A stretch of DNA of 64,000 bases from Argopecten irradians (GCF_041381155.1 NC_091135.1:55193997-55257996); one strand, 5' to 3'; positions 1-13,761 are shown, counted from the first letter of the stretch. The notes: generated from the letters alone by a model not told the origin. Translations and numbers: made by a program.

Positions 1-2320
1 CATTTTGGTAGTTAATATTTCGGAAAATAAAAAATAAAATGCTTCCAAATATGTTATATCATTTTTTGTATTTCGTACTTGTTATTTTGATCATTTATTG
101 TAAAAACGGTATAAATATGCACATCTTATTTAGTAGTAAAAACTTCCTACCACCTTAATTTGGCTGAATACCAAAATATGTCTAAGTCCATAGATTTTCA
201 ATACAAAAATCTTAATTTTCGAACATGCTTTATTCGTTTGTCATACAATTTTGCCAGTAAATAAATCAGAACTGTGATGATTTTCAGCTATAAAAATTGA
301 AATTGAACTTTTAATTTATACTTTTATCTCATTGAAAATTAAGTAACACCCATCCGGTTCCATTATGGAAAAATGCAAAACTGACCTATTCAAATATTTG
401 ATAAAAAAGAAACTTCAATTTCACTTTATAAAGAAAAGAACGTTCCATTATGGTGGTAATATCTGCCAAAGGATTTTGCAATCTGATTAGTTAGATTTAC
501 ATTTTTGATATTTCAACTTAGGGACTTAGCCAATTAGAGAAGGTTAGTCAAATTGACACTAAATGAGAATTTGATCGACCTCACGTCTTTTATTTTTGGG
601 AATATCTTGATACAGTTGTCTCTTTTAGGTGAGTATAGACTACACAGAATCTGAATTAATAACTATCTAAACACTTACCTTGATACAGTTGTCTCTTTTA
701 GGTGAGTATAGACTACACAGAATCTGAATTAATAACTATCTAAACACTTACTGAATAATTCTTGAATAAAAAGACATATTATTCAATTTGGACTTCAACA
801 TATCCTTGGAAAAGGCCAAAAGACCAACTTTGAGTAACCATGTTATCTTAGGTAGTGGAAGTAATTTGTTTTACTTTTAAAGCCTTTAATCAACAAGTTT
901 TATTTAAAAAAAGATTCCACTAACATGAGTATCAATGGTATTGTTGATGATAACAATTTTTTATCTGAACAATCCAACAAAAGCATATTTGGCTGTTACA
1001 AGGACATAATTATGCAATTTTCATGCTGTCATACTTTTTCCTGTGTTGGTTTCAACTTAGGGTTTTGGCAATCTGTGCTGTCCTTATAACGTTCTTGCCA
1101 AACAGTAATTTTCTAGTATCTCATAATAACCATGTAAGTTTATATTTGGCTTCAAAGTTGGCAAATTATGCAAATATCCCTATTTTTCTGATTTTTTGGG
1201 GGGTCAAGAAACACTTTCCCAAATTTTTACTTGTGGCGACTTTTCTTCTTGTATAAAACAAAGTCAGATCTGTATGAAAAACAAAGAAAAAAATCTGTTG
1301 CAATTATTTTGTGTTAACACCCTATCTTTACTGGACTATATTTAACACAATCTAATTAGATTGTATTTAACAAATCCTATATCAGCGAAATAAATTATCT
1401 ATGTCTCTGCCTATATGTGCCTTTTACAGTTCTAAGGCAGCTGTAGAGGACATGTAAAAATGGAAAAGGTCCCAGGGGCAGGCCTAACAATACATGTTAT
1501 ACCCCGGATAGATAATTGTAATGTTGCCCAGAGGTATACACCAGGGTTCACTTCTTGGTCAAAAACGTTAATGTACATTTAAACGTTTTATCAAAATGAA
1601 TGTTCCCTTTCACATAATATTTTCAAAGGTATAGGATACCTACTTCAATGCAAATTTTGACAGGAGAATTGTGTAGACTAGTTTATTTCAAAAAAGGCTT
1701 CAAATAATCATGACACAAACCCAATGGCACTAACCACAGGGAAATTGATTATATAATATGTAACTAATTTCTCATAACCCTGTGCATCTAACATTTATGT
1801 ACATTGCATTTAGCAACATTGTATGTTAATATAGTACATAAAATACATGACTGTGCACTTAACAAGTACTCATGCCCTTAATTAAATTGATGTCAAAATC
1901 TGTCTTAGCAAATTGCTCACCTCCGTGGAAGGGCGTATGCAAAAGTAGCTAGGCCTATATCATGCATTTATACTCACAGGCATTTGACATTCTCACAAAT
2001 ATATGCTTCGAGATCTTTATTCATTTCCCATATTAATTCTCACTGGAAATTTACATCAGAATATTCTATTATGCTTATCTGTACCAGAGACATAGATATA
2101 CGTCGCTGTCTTTTCGAGCCGAGGAAATAGTTGCAAGCGTAGCTAATGTAATCGCTTTCCCTGCATTTTGATACTCAGAAATATGTTCCTCGCCGGTTTT
2201 TCATGCTTTGAAAATAAACACAAAATCTTTAAAAATAAATAAATAGATAAGCATACATATGGTGCCAAGAAATTGGTATGATTATGTAGTATGCAATATC
2301 GGCCGATTTTTCTATACGAC
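1..2320. other. Intergenic, no gene recognised
   Basis: AT-rich sequence upstream of the GH10 gene. No open frame here has recognisable protein character or splice-supported continuation. The only clear structure is a 73-bp tandem duplication at 606-751, listed separately. Confidence 0.6.
606..751. repeat. 73-bp perfect tandem duplication
   Basis: The segment beginning CTTGATACAGTTGTCTC at 606 is repeated exactly from 679, giving two adjacent 73-bp copies. Each copy contains TTTTAGGTGAGTATAG, which looks like a splice acceptor and donor side by side. No gene is seen around it, so this is probably fortuitous. The absence of mismatches suggests a recent duplication or an assembly duplication. 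Confidence 0.85.
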
Positions 2321-2324
2321 TCTC

Positions 2325-2330
2325 TATAAG
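2325..2330 (+). promoter_or_regulatory. Candidate TATA box of the GH10 gene
   Basis: TATAAG lies 71 bp upstream of the GH10 start codon. A transcription start about 30 bp downstream (near 2355) would leave a 5' leader of about 40 nt, short but normal for a secreted enzyme gene. This rests on motif and position only. Confidence 0.35.
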
Positions 2331-2395
2331 TGATTTGAAAAAGGACCAGGGCCAACAGATAAAACATTACCTGGATAGTTATCTGTACCTACAAC

Positions 2396-5300
2396 ATGGA
2401 GGTCGTCTTGTTGGTGTTTTCTTTGGTCATTCTGGCCAATGGCGCTCCAGAGCTCTTGAAAAATCCTGACTTTGAGAGTACGTCTTTCTCTGGAAACTGG
2501 CAGTGCCAAGGATGTACAGTGACGAGCAGCAGTGACAGTTACCATGGTCACCACAGTGCTAAAATCACACACAGGTAGGGAACCTTGTAACTCTGTAATA
2601 GGTACTTATTTTAGATATTTAAGTTTGCTTTCTGAAGTACTTCCCGTGAAATAGTTTAATGTTAGGTAAATTAAGAAGGAACCACGCAAAATTGAGCGTG
2701 TGACCTGAATTTAATTAACGGGCATGAGTAAGAATGCCAAAAGTAAGAAAACAAAATGTGCATGTTATTGCATTGTGTAAAACTAAGATTATTAAATAAA
2801 ATAATACTAATAATGATCCTCTATAGCCCAGTGTCACTCTCCGCCCTTCCGTAAATAAAAAGTTAAAAAAAAGGAATCCTATACCATAAATGTTGTTTTT
2901 TTTCTTCAGAGAATTGTTAACAATAATTTGTTTTTTGACAATTTTAGGTCACACAATTGGGCTGGACTAGCTCAATCCATCAACGTTTCGCCTGGACAAA
3001 GATATGTCTTTAGTGCGCATGTCAAACTGCTCAACATGGGAAGTGGACATATGTTCCACAAACTCCAGATCATGATCAAGGAAACCATAAACGGTATCTA
3101 TAAATAGTATATCTCTGTTTACTAACTCTGTACAGCATAGGATTGATAAGACATATGGCATGTCCCATTCATTCCTTCGTTCCATAATTATAGAAAATGA
3201 TCGACCTTTTTATTTGTAAATCTAAAAGAATTAAAACTTTATGTTTGATTTCCATTAATTAAATATATTTGTAATATTTTCAAGCAATTGCTTTTATATA
3301 ATTTTTCAGATTTTTTTTTCTTATTAAGATTTTGTGTTTTTCCTATTTTCATTGGAAGGTCAAGATAAGTACATAGACACCGCCGACAGTCCTAAGTTAC
3401 GTACAGACAGTGGCTGGGTGGAGGTAGCATTCGACTTTACAGTACCTAATAGTAAGTCGTGAATTATTAAAAAATTATATTAGAACTTGGACACCTAACA
3501 TCATATGTAACTATTGACATGTTCTGTAGCTTGAAAATTGTGACAAAAATGTGCATTTTAGAAAATAATCCACAAGGTTCGGGACATAATTCATGGCGCC
3601 AAATAAAACCATGCCATTAGTGTCTATAGCAAGGACTACATATACCAGACTTGAAAGGATTTGACTTTACAAAGGCATATATACGCATCGAGTTCTTTTT
3701 GGCGTTAACACGCATATTGTACAACACAAAAATGGCATAGAGGAATGCATTTTAATCACCACAACTCCCCTATTGTATATACTTACGAACAAAGAACATA
3801 AAACGAAGACTTTGTGAAAAAATGTTCAACTACTGTAGTTTAGGCAAAACACGGATATTCGAGAGAAAATAATAAAAATAATGAATTTAACATTTCTTAT
3901 GAACAGTTTTCACACTATGCCCAGATGACATGGTATTATTGAATAGGTGCAATGGTATCAATTACATACCTGTAATTGATTGGTATAGACTCTAGTAGAC
4001 ACAATGACATGGTTATTTGGCGACAGAAATATGTCCCGAACCTTGTGGAAGGTTTTCTTGAAATGTGCATTTTCCTCACATATTTTGTCAAAACTTACAG
4101 ACACCGGAGACATGTTCAGAATTTCGAGTGCTCGCTTCTGGTTTCGATTTCTTGCAGCCATTTTGGATGGCATAAGTAAAAACTGAAATCAACTATTTAT
4201 GTAACTTGAGTTAAAAATAATTTCAGTCTGTTTTTGTTTACAGTTTCTTTTGATATATAAGGAATGAACAAACAGGCCTGTGCTAATGTTATTTCTTGTC
4301 GTCTGTCGCTTTCACGGGTGTTTGCACATACTGAACAGATGTTAGACATTTTTTTCCCCATTTTTTGCATATAACACGTTTACAAATACATGGGACATCA
4401 ACAACAATTTGACAGGATATATACATTACATTTCTATATAAAAAAAAAAAACCACCATAAGAAACATAACATAGTATGCGGAGTAAGTACATATACGTGG
4501 GAAAAAACTGTTTGATGAAATCTTTTGGTGAAGATGAATTTGCGAATTACTATATTTGATAAATTAATTTGGCCGGCTTTTAGAATCTTTATAGAAAAAA
4601 AAATGTATGTACTTGTACATGTATTTTGATTGATTTATGAACAGCTTATAGTAATAATAATATTGGTGATGGGAGGTAACCCAGCAGGGCTCGACATTAA
4701 CTTTTTAAGGACTTGCCCTGTCGGGCAGATGACCATAAAAACCTAACTGCCCGACTGGAAATTTGACTTGCCCAATAAAATTTAATGAAAAATGGTAAAA
4801 TTTCTCTACTTTTATGATTAATTTATCATTCCTTTCGATCTCCTTAATTTTTGTGTTTTCTATGGGCTCATTGAAGAATTAATAATACACTTTAGTAAAT
4901 ATAACAAAATATCTTAGAAGTTAATATAAACTAATACTGGATGCTCCACCGCTGACAAATGACATTTTTTCACTATCAAAAACACGAGCAGACGATTTAG
5001 TATTTCTCTTCAGTTACAAAAGTTACTTACTTTCCACCATTACCACCATTGAACAGTTTGAGCTTCTAATTTCACTTCAAGTTAAAGTTACAAAAAATAA
5101 TTAATTGCATCCCGAAAAAATTCCGTGGCACTATATCCTATATGGAATTAAGTACTGATTGCGCATGCACCAAAGGCAAAATAAATTATTTTATAATATT
5201 TTTTTGTGTTAATTAGACATATATATACACGATTAAACACCAATTATTGTTCAAGTGATTAATATCATTTATGCTCTGTCGGCGGTGGAGCATCTTTAAA

Positions 5301-6022
5301 AAGATGAATGTTCTTTTGTTTGTTTTGCTTGAGGCGGGTAAAATATTTTTGCACAAAATATATCACTTCTTCCTTGCCTATTTTACAGATCTTCATCAAA
5401 TCTATATATATTTCCAAATTGCCGAACCCGAAGTGAATTATCTCGTTGATTCAGCGAGCTTTCAACTACTTCCATCCGACGCAAACTGGAAATCTGAAGC
5501 CAATACCAGGATTGACAATATCAGGAAGGCTCCCATCACTGTAAAGTAAGTCAGGATAATGCCTGTTTATAGTTTATGAGCATGGACTTATATTTTTTAT
5601 TTGCTGTTTTAAAAAGGCATACATTTTGTTTACGAATGACTCATTTGAGAATATGATAAGGAGTTCTTTACTCTATGTCCACCCTTTGAACGTACATGTA
5701 TTTGTGATAAATGCGAATGACAGAGGCTTCATTCTTTATTTGATAACAAACCATTATGGTATCCACTAATTAGTTCAGCCACAGATTTATTTTTCAAGCA
5801 CAAAGATAATCTTTGTAAGAATAAAAGTTAAGGTATCCGGTTTTATTCTAGAATTGAGCATGTTATCAATTGTGTTCACAATCCTTATCCATTTCATTTT
5901 AAAAACATGCCATATGTATAATGTTTGGCGATAAATTAAAAAAAAAAATCCGGGGAAACATTTAAAAAAGTAATAACAGGGATTACAGGGAACAAGTAAT
6001 AAAAATTTAACAGTATATTGGT

Positions 6023-6064
<42 letters not shown>

Positions 6065-9000
6065 TTGAAATAATTATTTCAATCAAATGCTTATGAAAAC
6101 ATATAAAAGAAATGCCTTAATTATATACAAAGTTTAAGATTTACTCCAATGGAATATGAATACAAATGTAGAATATATAGCCGATACAATTTTGACATGT
6201 TTGTGCATACCAGGGTATACGTAGGACTTCCTCGATATGCTTTGAACTTTAAACAACATCGAGCTCAGTACAGTTTCTGTGGGATGTTAAATTAGTCTCA
6301 ATGTGCTCAAGATAATTTTTGGAGGGGAATGTAATTGTACTCGCACTTGTGAAAAAAAGGGGTACACCTCTGTCTTCTGTGCGAAACCAAAACAGAAATA
6401 TGTTGGAAAAAGTAATTTGGTTACAGTGAAATGTAATCGATGGCAAGCTACTGCTGTAGCAATTGTGAAATCATCTATCTGAAATAAGTTGATGCATATT
6501 CTTGAGCATGACTTGAATTCTTCTGATTTTACTAAATTTCGTTTGATTTTATTTCTGAATGTAAGTGATCATAATAATTGGGTTCCATAAAACAAATATT
6601 TGTAGGCGTAATCAGTACCAGGTCATATTATTTTAGTGGGCAATTGACATATTTTAATGGGTATTTTACTCGTGTGTATTCAGGATAATTGGAGCACTGC
6701 AGACAGTATGCATCATGCTTATACATCATTTTTTTAGTTTTTGGTTACGATTTTGTATCATTATTGTATTCGTTATTTTGAATAGCACTGTCTTTATAAT
6801 TACGGGGTATCAGTTATAATACCGGAGTATTTTACACGAATTCAGCTTTATTGATTTTATTTTCATTTGCAAACACTTTTTATTTACTTTTTTCCCACAT
6901 ATATAATAGTATAGAAAAAGATTACAAGCGCAAGTGTCACAAATACTTGGTTTTGATGTATGCGTTTCTTTGTACATGTATTTAATCTGTCTAGATATCA
7001 TTAAATTTATTAGTGGAGTTTTGTGTATGGATATGTTGCAGTTTACACAACTTGCATGGATCTGGGTACCAAGTTGAGGTAAGAATAACTGTCAATTGTC
7101 ATGAAAGAACTATAGCACACTTGTGGTTATTACCCAAGGGTAACAATGGTTAATTGATGTCCGCAGGTTTAGTAATCATCACTAGTTAATAGTTAATCAC
7201 ATGTATCGAAATGCATCTAAACATCGATATGAAAAGAAACATTAAAAGATCCTTTCAAGCTCATTCGAATACATAATTAGTGAGAACGAAAATAAGACTA
7301 GACCCAAGTTTCCTCCTATAATTAATAAGGGGATTACAAGACAGAAGACCCTTATTCCACACCAATACATGATTTATTCATTATCATATTATTTTCCAGA
7401 TTCAGCAAACGAAAAGTAAATTTGCATTTGGGTCCGCAGTACACGCGGATAAGATCGTCGACCAATCTCACCAGGCCTACCAACAGTTCTTCTACGACAA
7501 CTTTGAGTGGGCCGTGTTGGAAAATGCTCTTAAATGGAGGCAAATGGAATCGAGTCAAGTACGTCCAGTTACTATGAACATGTAGTGTATTGTAGCTTTG
7601 CTTTAATTGAACTGATTCAGATTATAAATAATTACAGTTCTAACCATTTGTTTCTACCTCTGCCTATTTCTTTAGTTTACCACTAAGTCTCACTGGTTAT
7701 TATTTAAGGCCGAAACAAAATTACACCCGAAATAATAAACTGCGGTTAATATACTTGATTCTAAAGTACAAAACCGATGAAATTACTTTAATTTTAATTT
7801 TATTTATTACAAGAGGTAAACTTAATATCTAGTTTTCAAGATTTGGTAAGCTTTATAAAGAAATATGAAAAAAATACTCGCTATGCATTCCACATGTCCT
7901 TTTGACCATTATGTATAATGTACATATTTGTTGCATTAGCCCATTCAACGATAATTGAAGATTATGTTGATATTCGTTCTTTATACTGAATACTTTTCCA
8001 GGGCCATCCTAACTTGGACAGACCAATGACAGCTGTAAACGCTCTACGAGGAAAAGGGTATTTTTTCTTCATTTATAGGCTTAAACAACATCATTTTTTT
8101 AATGGTATGAACATAAGTTCAATGATGTCACAAAATGACTGATGTTTTAGAGAAAATTGTAAGTACACGTAGTCGACAAGTGGTAATGACTATCAGATAA
8201 TATTCTCGCTAATGTTAAGCATAAAATGACGACATCCTGGGATCGTATCGGCAGGATTTCCTTTGAAAACATAATTTTCAATCATATGTCTCAGTCAGCT
8301 TTTGGATAAAACCTTCATCTGCTTTAACATTGCGTGGAAGCCAGACACGTCTTCATTGATATATAAAATCGTTGTGTTGAATTTTCTGAAGTCATATCTA
8401 TTTTTTATAGAAAATTACCAACTTCACTAAATTTAACACAAAGTAAGCTGTCAGCATGCTTGGAAAACTTTCTTAATAAAATCACGAGATTGTATGACTA
8501 TTCCAATGTTGTAGTGTCAAGGTCAGAGGTCACAACATGTTTTGGGGGACTCATGGGAGACATCCTGATTGGTTAGACGGAATGGGACAGTCCGAACTCC
8601 TACAAGCCATGCACACACACATCAATGACGTCATATCACGCACCAGAGGAAGGTACGATAATTCTCATCATGGTTTGAAAGAATGCACTGCATAGCAGCA
8701 TTGCCTTAGCTAACACCCATACAATTGTATTAAAAAGAGATAAAACATTTTTCATCTGGTATGTATTTGTGTTAGTCTAGAGCACTGGGACGTGTACAAT
8801 GAGAATCTCCACGGTACATACTTCGAGCAGCATACTGGTCACCCAAATATTACCATGGAAATGTTTAACTGGATTCACCAAACCGAGCCAGGAGTTAAAC
8901 TGTTCTTGAACGAATACAATGTGGCATCCTCAAGCCAGATGACAACGGTAAGGATTTATTAAAGTAACTTATCGTACAGTGAAGTTTTATTTATGCACAT

Positions 9001-12000
9001 ATTTTTTATGTTTCGAGTTAAAGTTACTAAATCATTAGATTTACATAGATTTCTTAGAGTTTTTGACTTCCTACAAACGTTCTTATACCTGAAATTAGAA
9101 AGTTTTCAAAATTACAACATTTAATTTGAACTATTGGCAATGTTTATCAACGTTAACATATCGCCAAACACAACAAGAAATAGTATCTGTCGGCATTGGC
9201 TGTTTATAATGGAAAGAACCGAGTGCATCTTTGAGTTCGGAATCGAGGTCGCTGAAAATCTCATCCGGCTAATGGATATAGATGTAATAACACCACTAAG
9301 AGGCAACTTATATTTTTATCGGTTACATTGGCCTGATTAAGCGTAATAGCCGATACAAAGAAACGTAAGGGGGGGGGGGGGGGGGTGCAAAGGTCCTCAA
9401 TATTTGGACCCCCCTCCTCGCCCCGCACCCACAGGAGGAGATTGATTCTTTAATTCAACACACAACCATATATACTTTATAAACTTTTTTCATATATCGT
9501 TGAGTAGAATCCTTGTACACATTTATAGACAGTGGCGTCGATATAAACGGAAACTAATGAATACGCAAATTGCCATGCTAGCGCCAAAGGTGCGATATTT
9601 TGGTGTTTGGGGGGGGGGGGGGGGAGGGTGTTCGACAATCTCCTACGAGAAAAAAATATTACGATTTAGAATGGCTACGATGAGTTTAACGATGCATTTT
9701 GATGAATTTGCGAGCGCCGAAACCGCGAGAATTTGGTGTTTGAGGGGTCCAGGGGGTCTCCCCCGGGAAATACATTACGATTTAGAATTTTACGATGCAT
9801 TTTGATGAATGTGGGAGCGCCTGAAGGCGCGAGATTTGGGTGTTTGAGGAGGTCCGAGGGTCTCCCCCCCCGGGTAAAAATATTAGATTTAGAATGGTTG
9901 TGATGAGTTTTACAATATATCTTAAAGATTTTAAAGCATTCTTAACATAATACTTTTTGTTTTATTTAAAGTTACCTGCATTAATAATTGGTAATTGTGA
10001 ATGCCGTCATATTTATGCAACTCGATCTGAACATACTGGCTTCACACCATCGGTACATTGTTGTTACTTTAACACAAAATAATAATGAATTAATTGTTTT
10101 GCTAAGTCATATAAACAGATGAATCTTTTAAGAGACATTTTTTAAAATAGTACGTAGAACCCTCTGATTGACATTTTAAGTCTAGTTCACGAAAATGTGC
10201 AGGAGGACCATTTTTTCTTTCAAATGTGCAATTTTAGAACATTTCAGTCGGCGAAAACAAGAAATATTTGCCCTCGTCCTGGGAAACGGGGAGGCGATTG
10301 CCCCCCCCCCCCCCCCCCGAACCCCTCCAACCCCGCCCCCACCTCCCCACAACCGCTTCCTACGCCCCTGCATCTACATTGTCAAGTAAAACAGCATAGT
10401 TCTATGAAGTTTTAGAGTATTTGATGGAAATATGACAAGAAGTGAGAGGTATTTTCACCCGTTAATTATGTATATATTATACATAAATACAGGTGTACAT
10501 GTACATTATTAAGCAAACATATATGTACATAGGTCTACAATGTATATGTAAGGTATATTTTTGCTTTGAATACATAAAAGTACACATAAAATTTAGATAT
10601 ATAGTTAGGCTGATTTTTTAAAGTAAATCAGATGTAAAAAAGTTATATAACTAGTGACATATAGTGGAATGTCCATTAGACGGATAGAGACTATAACTAG
10701 GTATATATAGGGAATGTCCATTAGACGGATATACACTATAACTAAGGATATGTAGGGAATTTCCATTAGAAGGATATATATTATAGCTAGGGCTATATAA
10801 GGAAAGTCCATTAGACGGACAAAGACTATAACTAGAGATATATAGGGAATGCCCATTAGACGGATTGACATTATAACTAAGGATATACAATGTATACGGA
10901 ATATCAAATATTGATATAATGATAAAAGAAATACACGTACTTACTTAGTCCGCTAAAACATGCCTATATTATTAGTTTTTCGTCATTTTTTCCTTATTAT
11001 AAAGTCTATATATTAGGCCATTTTTTTAAAAGCCTAATAATATTGGTAGGTTTAGCGGAATAGTACATAATATCATGACAAATGAAAATAAAATAATGGC
11101 AGAAGCAAGTATAAAACCATATAATATAATGAAAACCCTTCTTTATGGCTACAAAAACCTGTACAGTATAGGATTATTTACACTTAGAAACTCTTCACAA
11201 AACTTTTGCATACGTTTCAACGTTTATTAGATTAACACAGTAATCAGGAACCTGTAGTCGATAAATTTGTGTTTTCAGTCGATAGTAGATATGTCCATTA
11301 GACAGATGAGATTTCCTTCGATCGGATGTTTGGAATGTTCACGCGTCGCGCATGCACATAGGGGTTGTTTACACTCGCCGAAAGATAATAATATGAAATA
11401 GTGACTAGGTCGGTCCTATTTATTTTCAGTTTTTCTCCATTTTGAACAAAATTGTCATACAAACTTTTAAATATTGTTATTACCACAAAGTACACAACTT
11501 TTACAATTAATTTTAGTCCTATAATTCTTTTTATCTTTTATTACATGATTTTTTAGCGATTTAGTCCCTTTAAGTTTCCAATTTTATTTATTCCGAGTGT
11601 AAATTACCGAATTGGGCGCTAATGATAGTACCTATACAGATCCGTTAAAATGTTGTATGCAAATCAAGCAATATTACCATACAGATGAATTTCACAATTT
11701 TTTAATAAAACTGTTCTGGGACTAATATTATCGTTCACTTTCGCCAACTGCACAGGGAAAATAATTTTAAAGATATTTCCTGCCTGATGTCCAATTAATA
11801 GGTCAATTTATATTTATTATTGTCAATGAAAATTGATCAAAATTGAAATTAAAAAAATTGAATTAGCATTTAGCGTTTAATTCGATTCTGGATGAACTCA
11901 TATTTCCTTTCAATGTAGACATTCCCAACACACTTGTTTATAAACACAGGCATACAAACAGCAGGCCTTCGAAATGAAGAATGCTGGGATACCTTTGTAC

Positions 12001-13379
12001 GGTATCGGGATTCAGTGCCATACCGGCAGTCATCTGGACATTACGTCATTGAAGGTACGTGATGACGTAACTGGATTAATTAAACTCGACGGGCACTTAT
12101 TCTAGTGTTTGGTTAATGAATAGAAATATTGATAATTATATGTTTTCCGTTTTAAAGATGGGTTTTGGCAAGTGTTACATTTTGAAACGCTTTTTAATGA
12201 TAATGCTTGCAAAAACATTTTCGATTTATTTTTTACTATTCTAATTCTTTGTTAAAGGTTTCTAATGTTAAGAAATAAGTTAACTTATTATACACTGCAT
12301 AATTGTATTAGTGGTATTTCCTACCAGTATCGACTGGATAAGGTAGCAGAGGTCGGACTCCCTATTTGGATAACAGAGTTTACGGTAAATGAAGCAAATG
12401 AAAATAGGAAGGCGGACGCCTTAGAAAATATGATGACACTGTTTATGAGTCACCCTGCCGTGGAAGGTGTTCTGCTGTGGGGATTTTGGGACGGACAGAT
12501 ATGGCTTCCCAATTCTGCTTTAGCAACTGGCTCATCTGTACAGGTAAATTAATGTGGATAATAAATTATTAATGTAAGTAACAAAACAGTACTTCTAATC
12601 TAAGTTTAAAAATATTAAAATACATATTGTTCATTTTTCGTTCCATTGCAATATATTTACTATCATATATACATATTTATCAATTATAAATCTTAAAATT
12701 TGCTGAGGTCCATATGGTGTTATACCGTCCTGACAAATTATCAAATATTGACGGAGAGCATTATTTAATTCTATCAGGGTGATATAACACTATATGGACC
12801 GAATCAAAATCTAATTTTATAGTTTAAAAAACTAAACATAAAATTTGCAAATGCTTGTCAATGCTAAAAGCGCTGAAATGAAATAAAAAGACCGCTAAAA
12901 CTAATCAGTTTGTGAATGATATCAACCATCACTAGATAATTAATTGTAAAGTTAACAAATCACTTCGTAATATGTATGTTTTATATCTGTATATAATGAA
13001 AACATGTTAAAGGTACATGTATATTGTGCGCACAATTACAACGCGGAATTCCGAATGATTATGCGGATATGTATCACTTTGCTTACTGAAGTTGAGCGCA
13101 AATCAGATATACATATATTCTGAATCAGAAATCTGTAAGTCATTATGGTTACTGTAAGTTTCCTGTTTTATTCAGCCAAACGCTGCAGGTAGACGCTATC
13201 AACAACTCTATCATCAAACATGGCGGACTCACGTTACCAAATCTGTAACCGGAAGTGCCGTGCATGCAACAGGATTCATAGGAGATTATACGCTGAAAGT
13301 CAAACACAACGGTCAAACCATAAAGACGCAACATTTTACACTGGATAAAGGCGGGGAAAATGTAAACGTCAATCTCTGA
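2396..13379 (+). CDS. Secreted CBM-GH10 glycoside hydrolase (endo-beta-1,4-xylanase family), 12 exons, complete
   Basis: Exons: 2396-2574, 2948-3093, 3359-3451, 5389-5545, 7042-7078, 7400-7558, 8002-8057, 8515-8652, 8776-8947, 11950-12054, 12328-12543, 13176-13379. All introns are GT-AG, phases agree, and the total of 1662 nt gives 553 residues. Residues 1-17 look like a signal peptide (MEVVLLVFSLVILANGA). Residues about 18-175 form a CBM4/9/22-type carbohydrate-binding module, with NPDFE near the start and a R-S-H-N-W strand typical of xylan-binding members. GH10 starts near residue 210 (KFAFGSAV) and continues with RGHNMFW (280-286). The acid/base glutamate is E331 in WDVYNEN and the nucleophile is E431 in PIWITEF; the 100-residue spacing is close to the family norm. 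Family knowledge implies retaining hydrolysis of beta-1,4-xylan, secreted, probably digestive. The short C-terminal beta-rich extension after residue 500 is not identified. Exact substrate is inferred. Confidence 0.93.
4685..4790. repeat. Fragment with hAT-like terminus
   Basis: CAGGGCTCGACATTAACTTT resembles the terminal inverted repeat start of hAT-type DNA transposons in many animals. It is followed by a short segment rich in TTGCCC/GGGCA motifs. It lies in intron 3 of the GH10 gene. No matching right end or coding sequence was seen, so it is probably a small relic. Confidence 0.35.
4940..5299. mobile_element. TTAA-type MITE, copy 1 (right end intact)
   Basis: The element opens with GATGCTCCACCGCTGAC and closes with GTCGGCGGTGGAGCATCTTTAA, so the ends are near-perfect inverted repeats. 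It is about 360 bp with no coding capacity. The right end keeps a TTAA but the left flank does not. It matches the element at 16492 over about 300 bp at high identity. It sits in GH10 intron 3 and ends 89 bp before exon 4. Confidence 0.75.
6024..6063. repeat. Poly-T tract (40 nt)
   Basis: An uninterrupted run of about 40 T in GH10 intron 4. It could be the poly-A tail of a minus-strand retroposed fragment, but no element body was recognised next to it. Confidence 0.8.
9360..9960. repeat. Degenerate G-rich interspersed repeat in GH10 intron 9
   Basis: Contains G runs at 9369-9385 and 9609-9624. About three diverged units each hold a GAGCGCC..GGCGCGAG-like palindrome (near 9582, 9716 and 9812) followed by a G/C-rich stretch and a ACGATTTAGAAT motif. 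The open frame at 9500-9805 results from this repetition and shows no recognised domain. Probably a decayed transposon segment; the family was not identified. Confidence 0.45.
10180..10380. repeat. Interspersed repeat fragment with C-rich end
   Basis: Begins near GTGCAGGAGGACC and runs into a C run (10301-10318) and CTACGCCCCTG, the complement of the CAGGGGCGTAG terminus common in animal DNA transposons. A related fragment (GTGCAGGAGGACC followed by AGAACATTTCAGTCG) occurs at about 30997-31060. Both 60-70 residue open frames here are low-complexity products of the repeat. Confidence 0.45.
10646..10890. repeat. 45-bp tandem repeat, about 5.5 copies
   Basis: Successive units start at about 10646, 10691, 10736, 10781, 10826 and 10871, each carrying a GAATGTCCATTAGACGGAT core with 10-20% divergence. 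The period is divisible by three, so it gives a spurious 100-residue open frame on the minus strand. It lies in GH10 intron 9. Confidence 0.85.
12707..12800. repeat. Short fold-back (arms about 28 bp)
   Basis: GGTCCATATGGTGTTATA at the left pairs with TATAACACTATATGGACC at the right; the arms continue imperfectly inward. It lies in GH10 intron 11. Probably a small fold-back MITE. Confidence 0.6.
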
Positions 13380-13440
13380 AAGGTAGGTACAATGTATTCA
13401 CGAAAATGAGACCTTACTAAGTATGTTTGGGCCATTTTAG

Positions 13441-13446
13441 AATAAA
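13441..13446 (+). terminator. Candidate polyadenylation signal of GH10 gene
   Basis: AATAAA lies 62 nt after the GH10 stop codon. It is the first canonical hexamer downstream and would give a compact 3' UTR. Confidence 0.45.
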
Positions 13447-13761
13447 CACCTAAAATGTTTTATTTATGTTTTTCATAAACATTATAGGCAAATACAGTAC
13501 GCCCAAGGCCATTTCTCCATTTCAAAACTAAAACGAAAGGAATTATACGTAATCATAAATTAATATCAATTGTTATCATTTTCATATACGCGTTTTTTAC
13601 GTCAGGAGTATTTCAATTTTGGTGATTGCATCTTGCAAGGAATATTCACTCGAAATCTTCTTTTTTGCGCATTTCTATCCGAACTGAATTTGTATGTTTG
13701 ATTAAATTTTCAGATACCGTGGTGAACTCTCTACCAATGGCTTTCTGACATATTGTTTTCA

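Noticed and set aside
5787-6086. 99-residue minus-strand frame with a poly-lysine stretch
   Set aside because: The lysines come from the poly-T tract at 6024-6063. No homology or splice context inside the GH10 intron.
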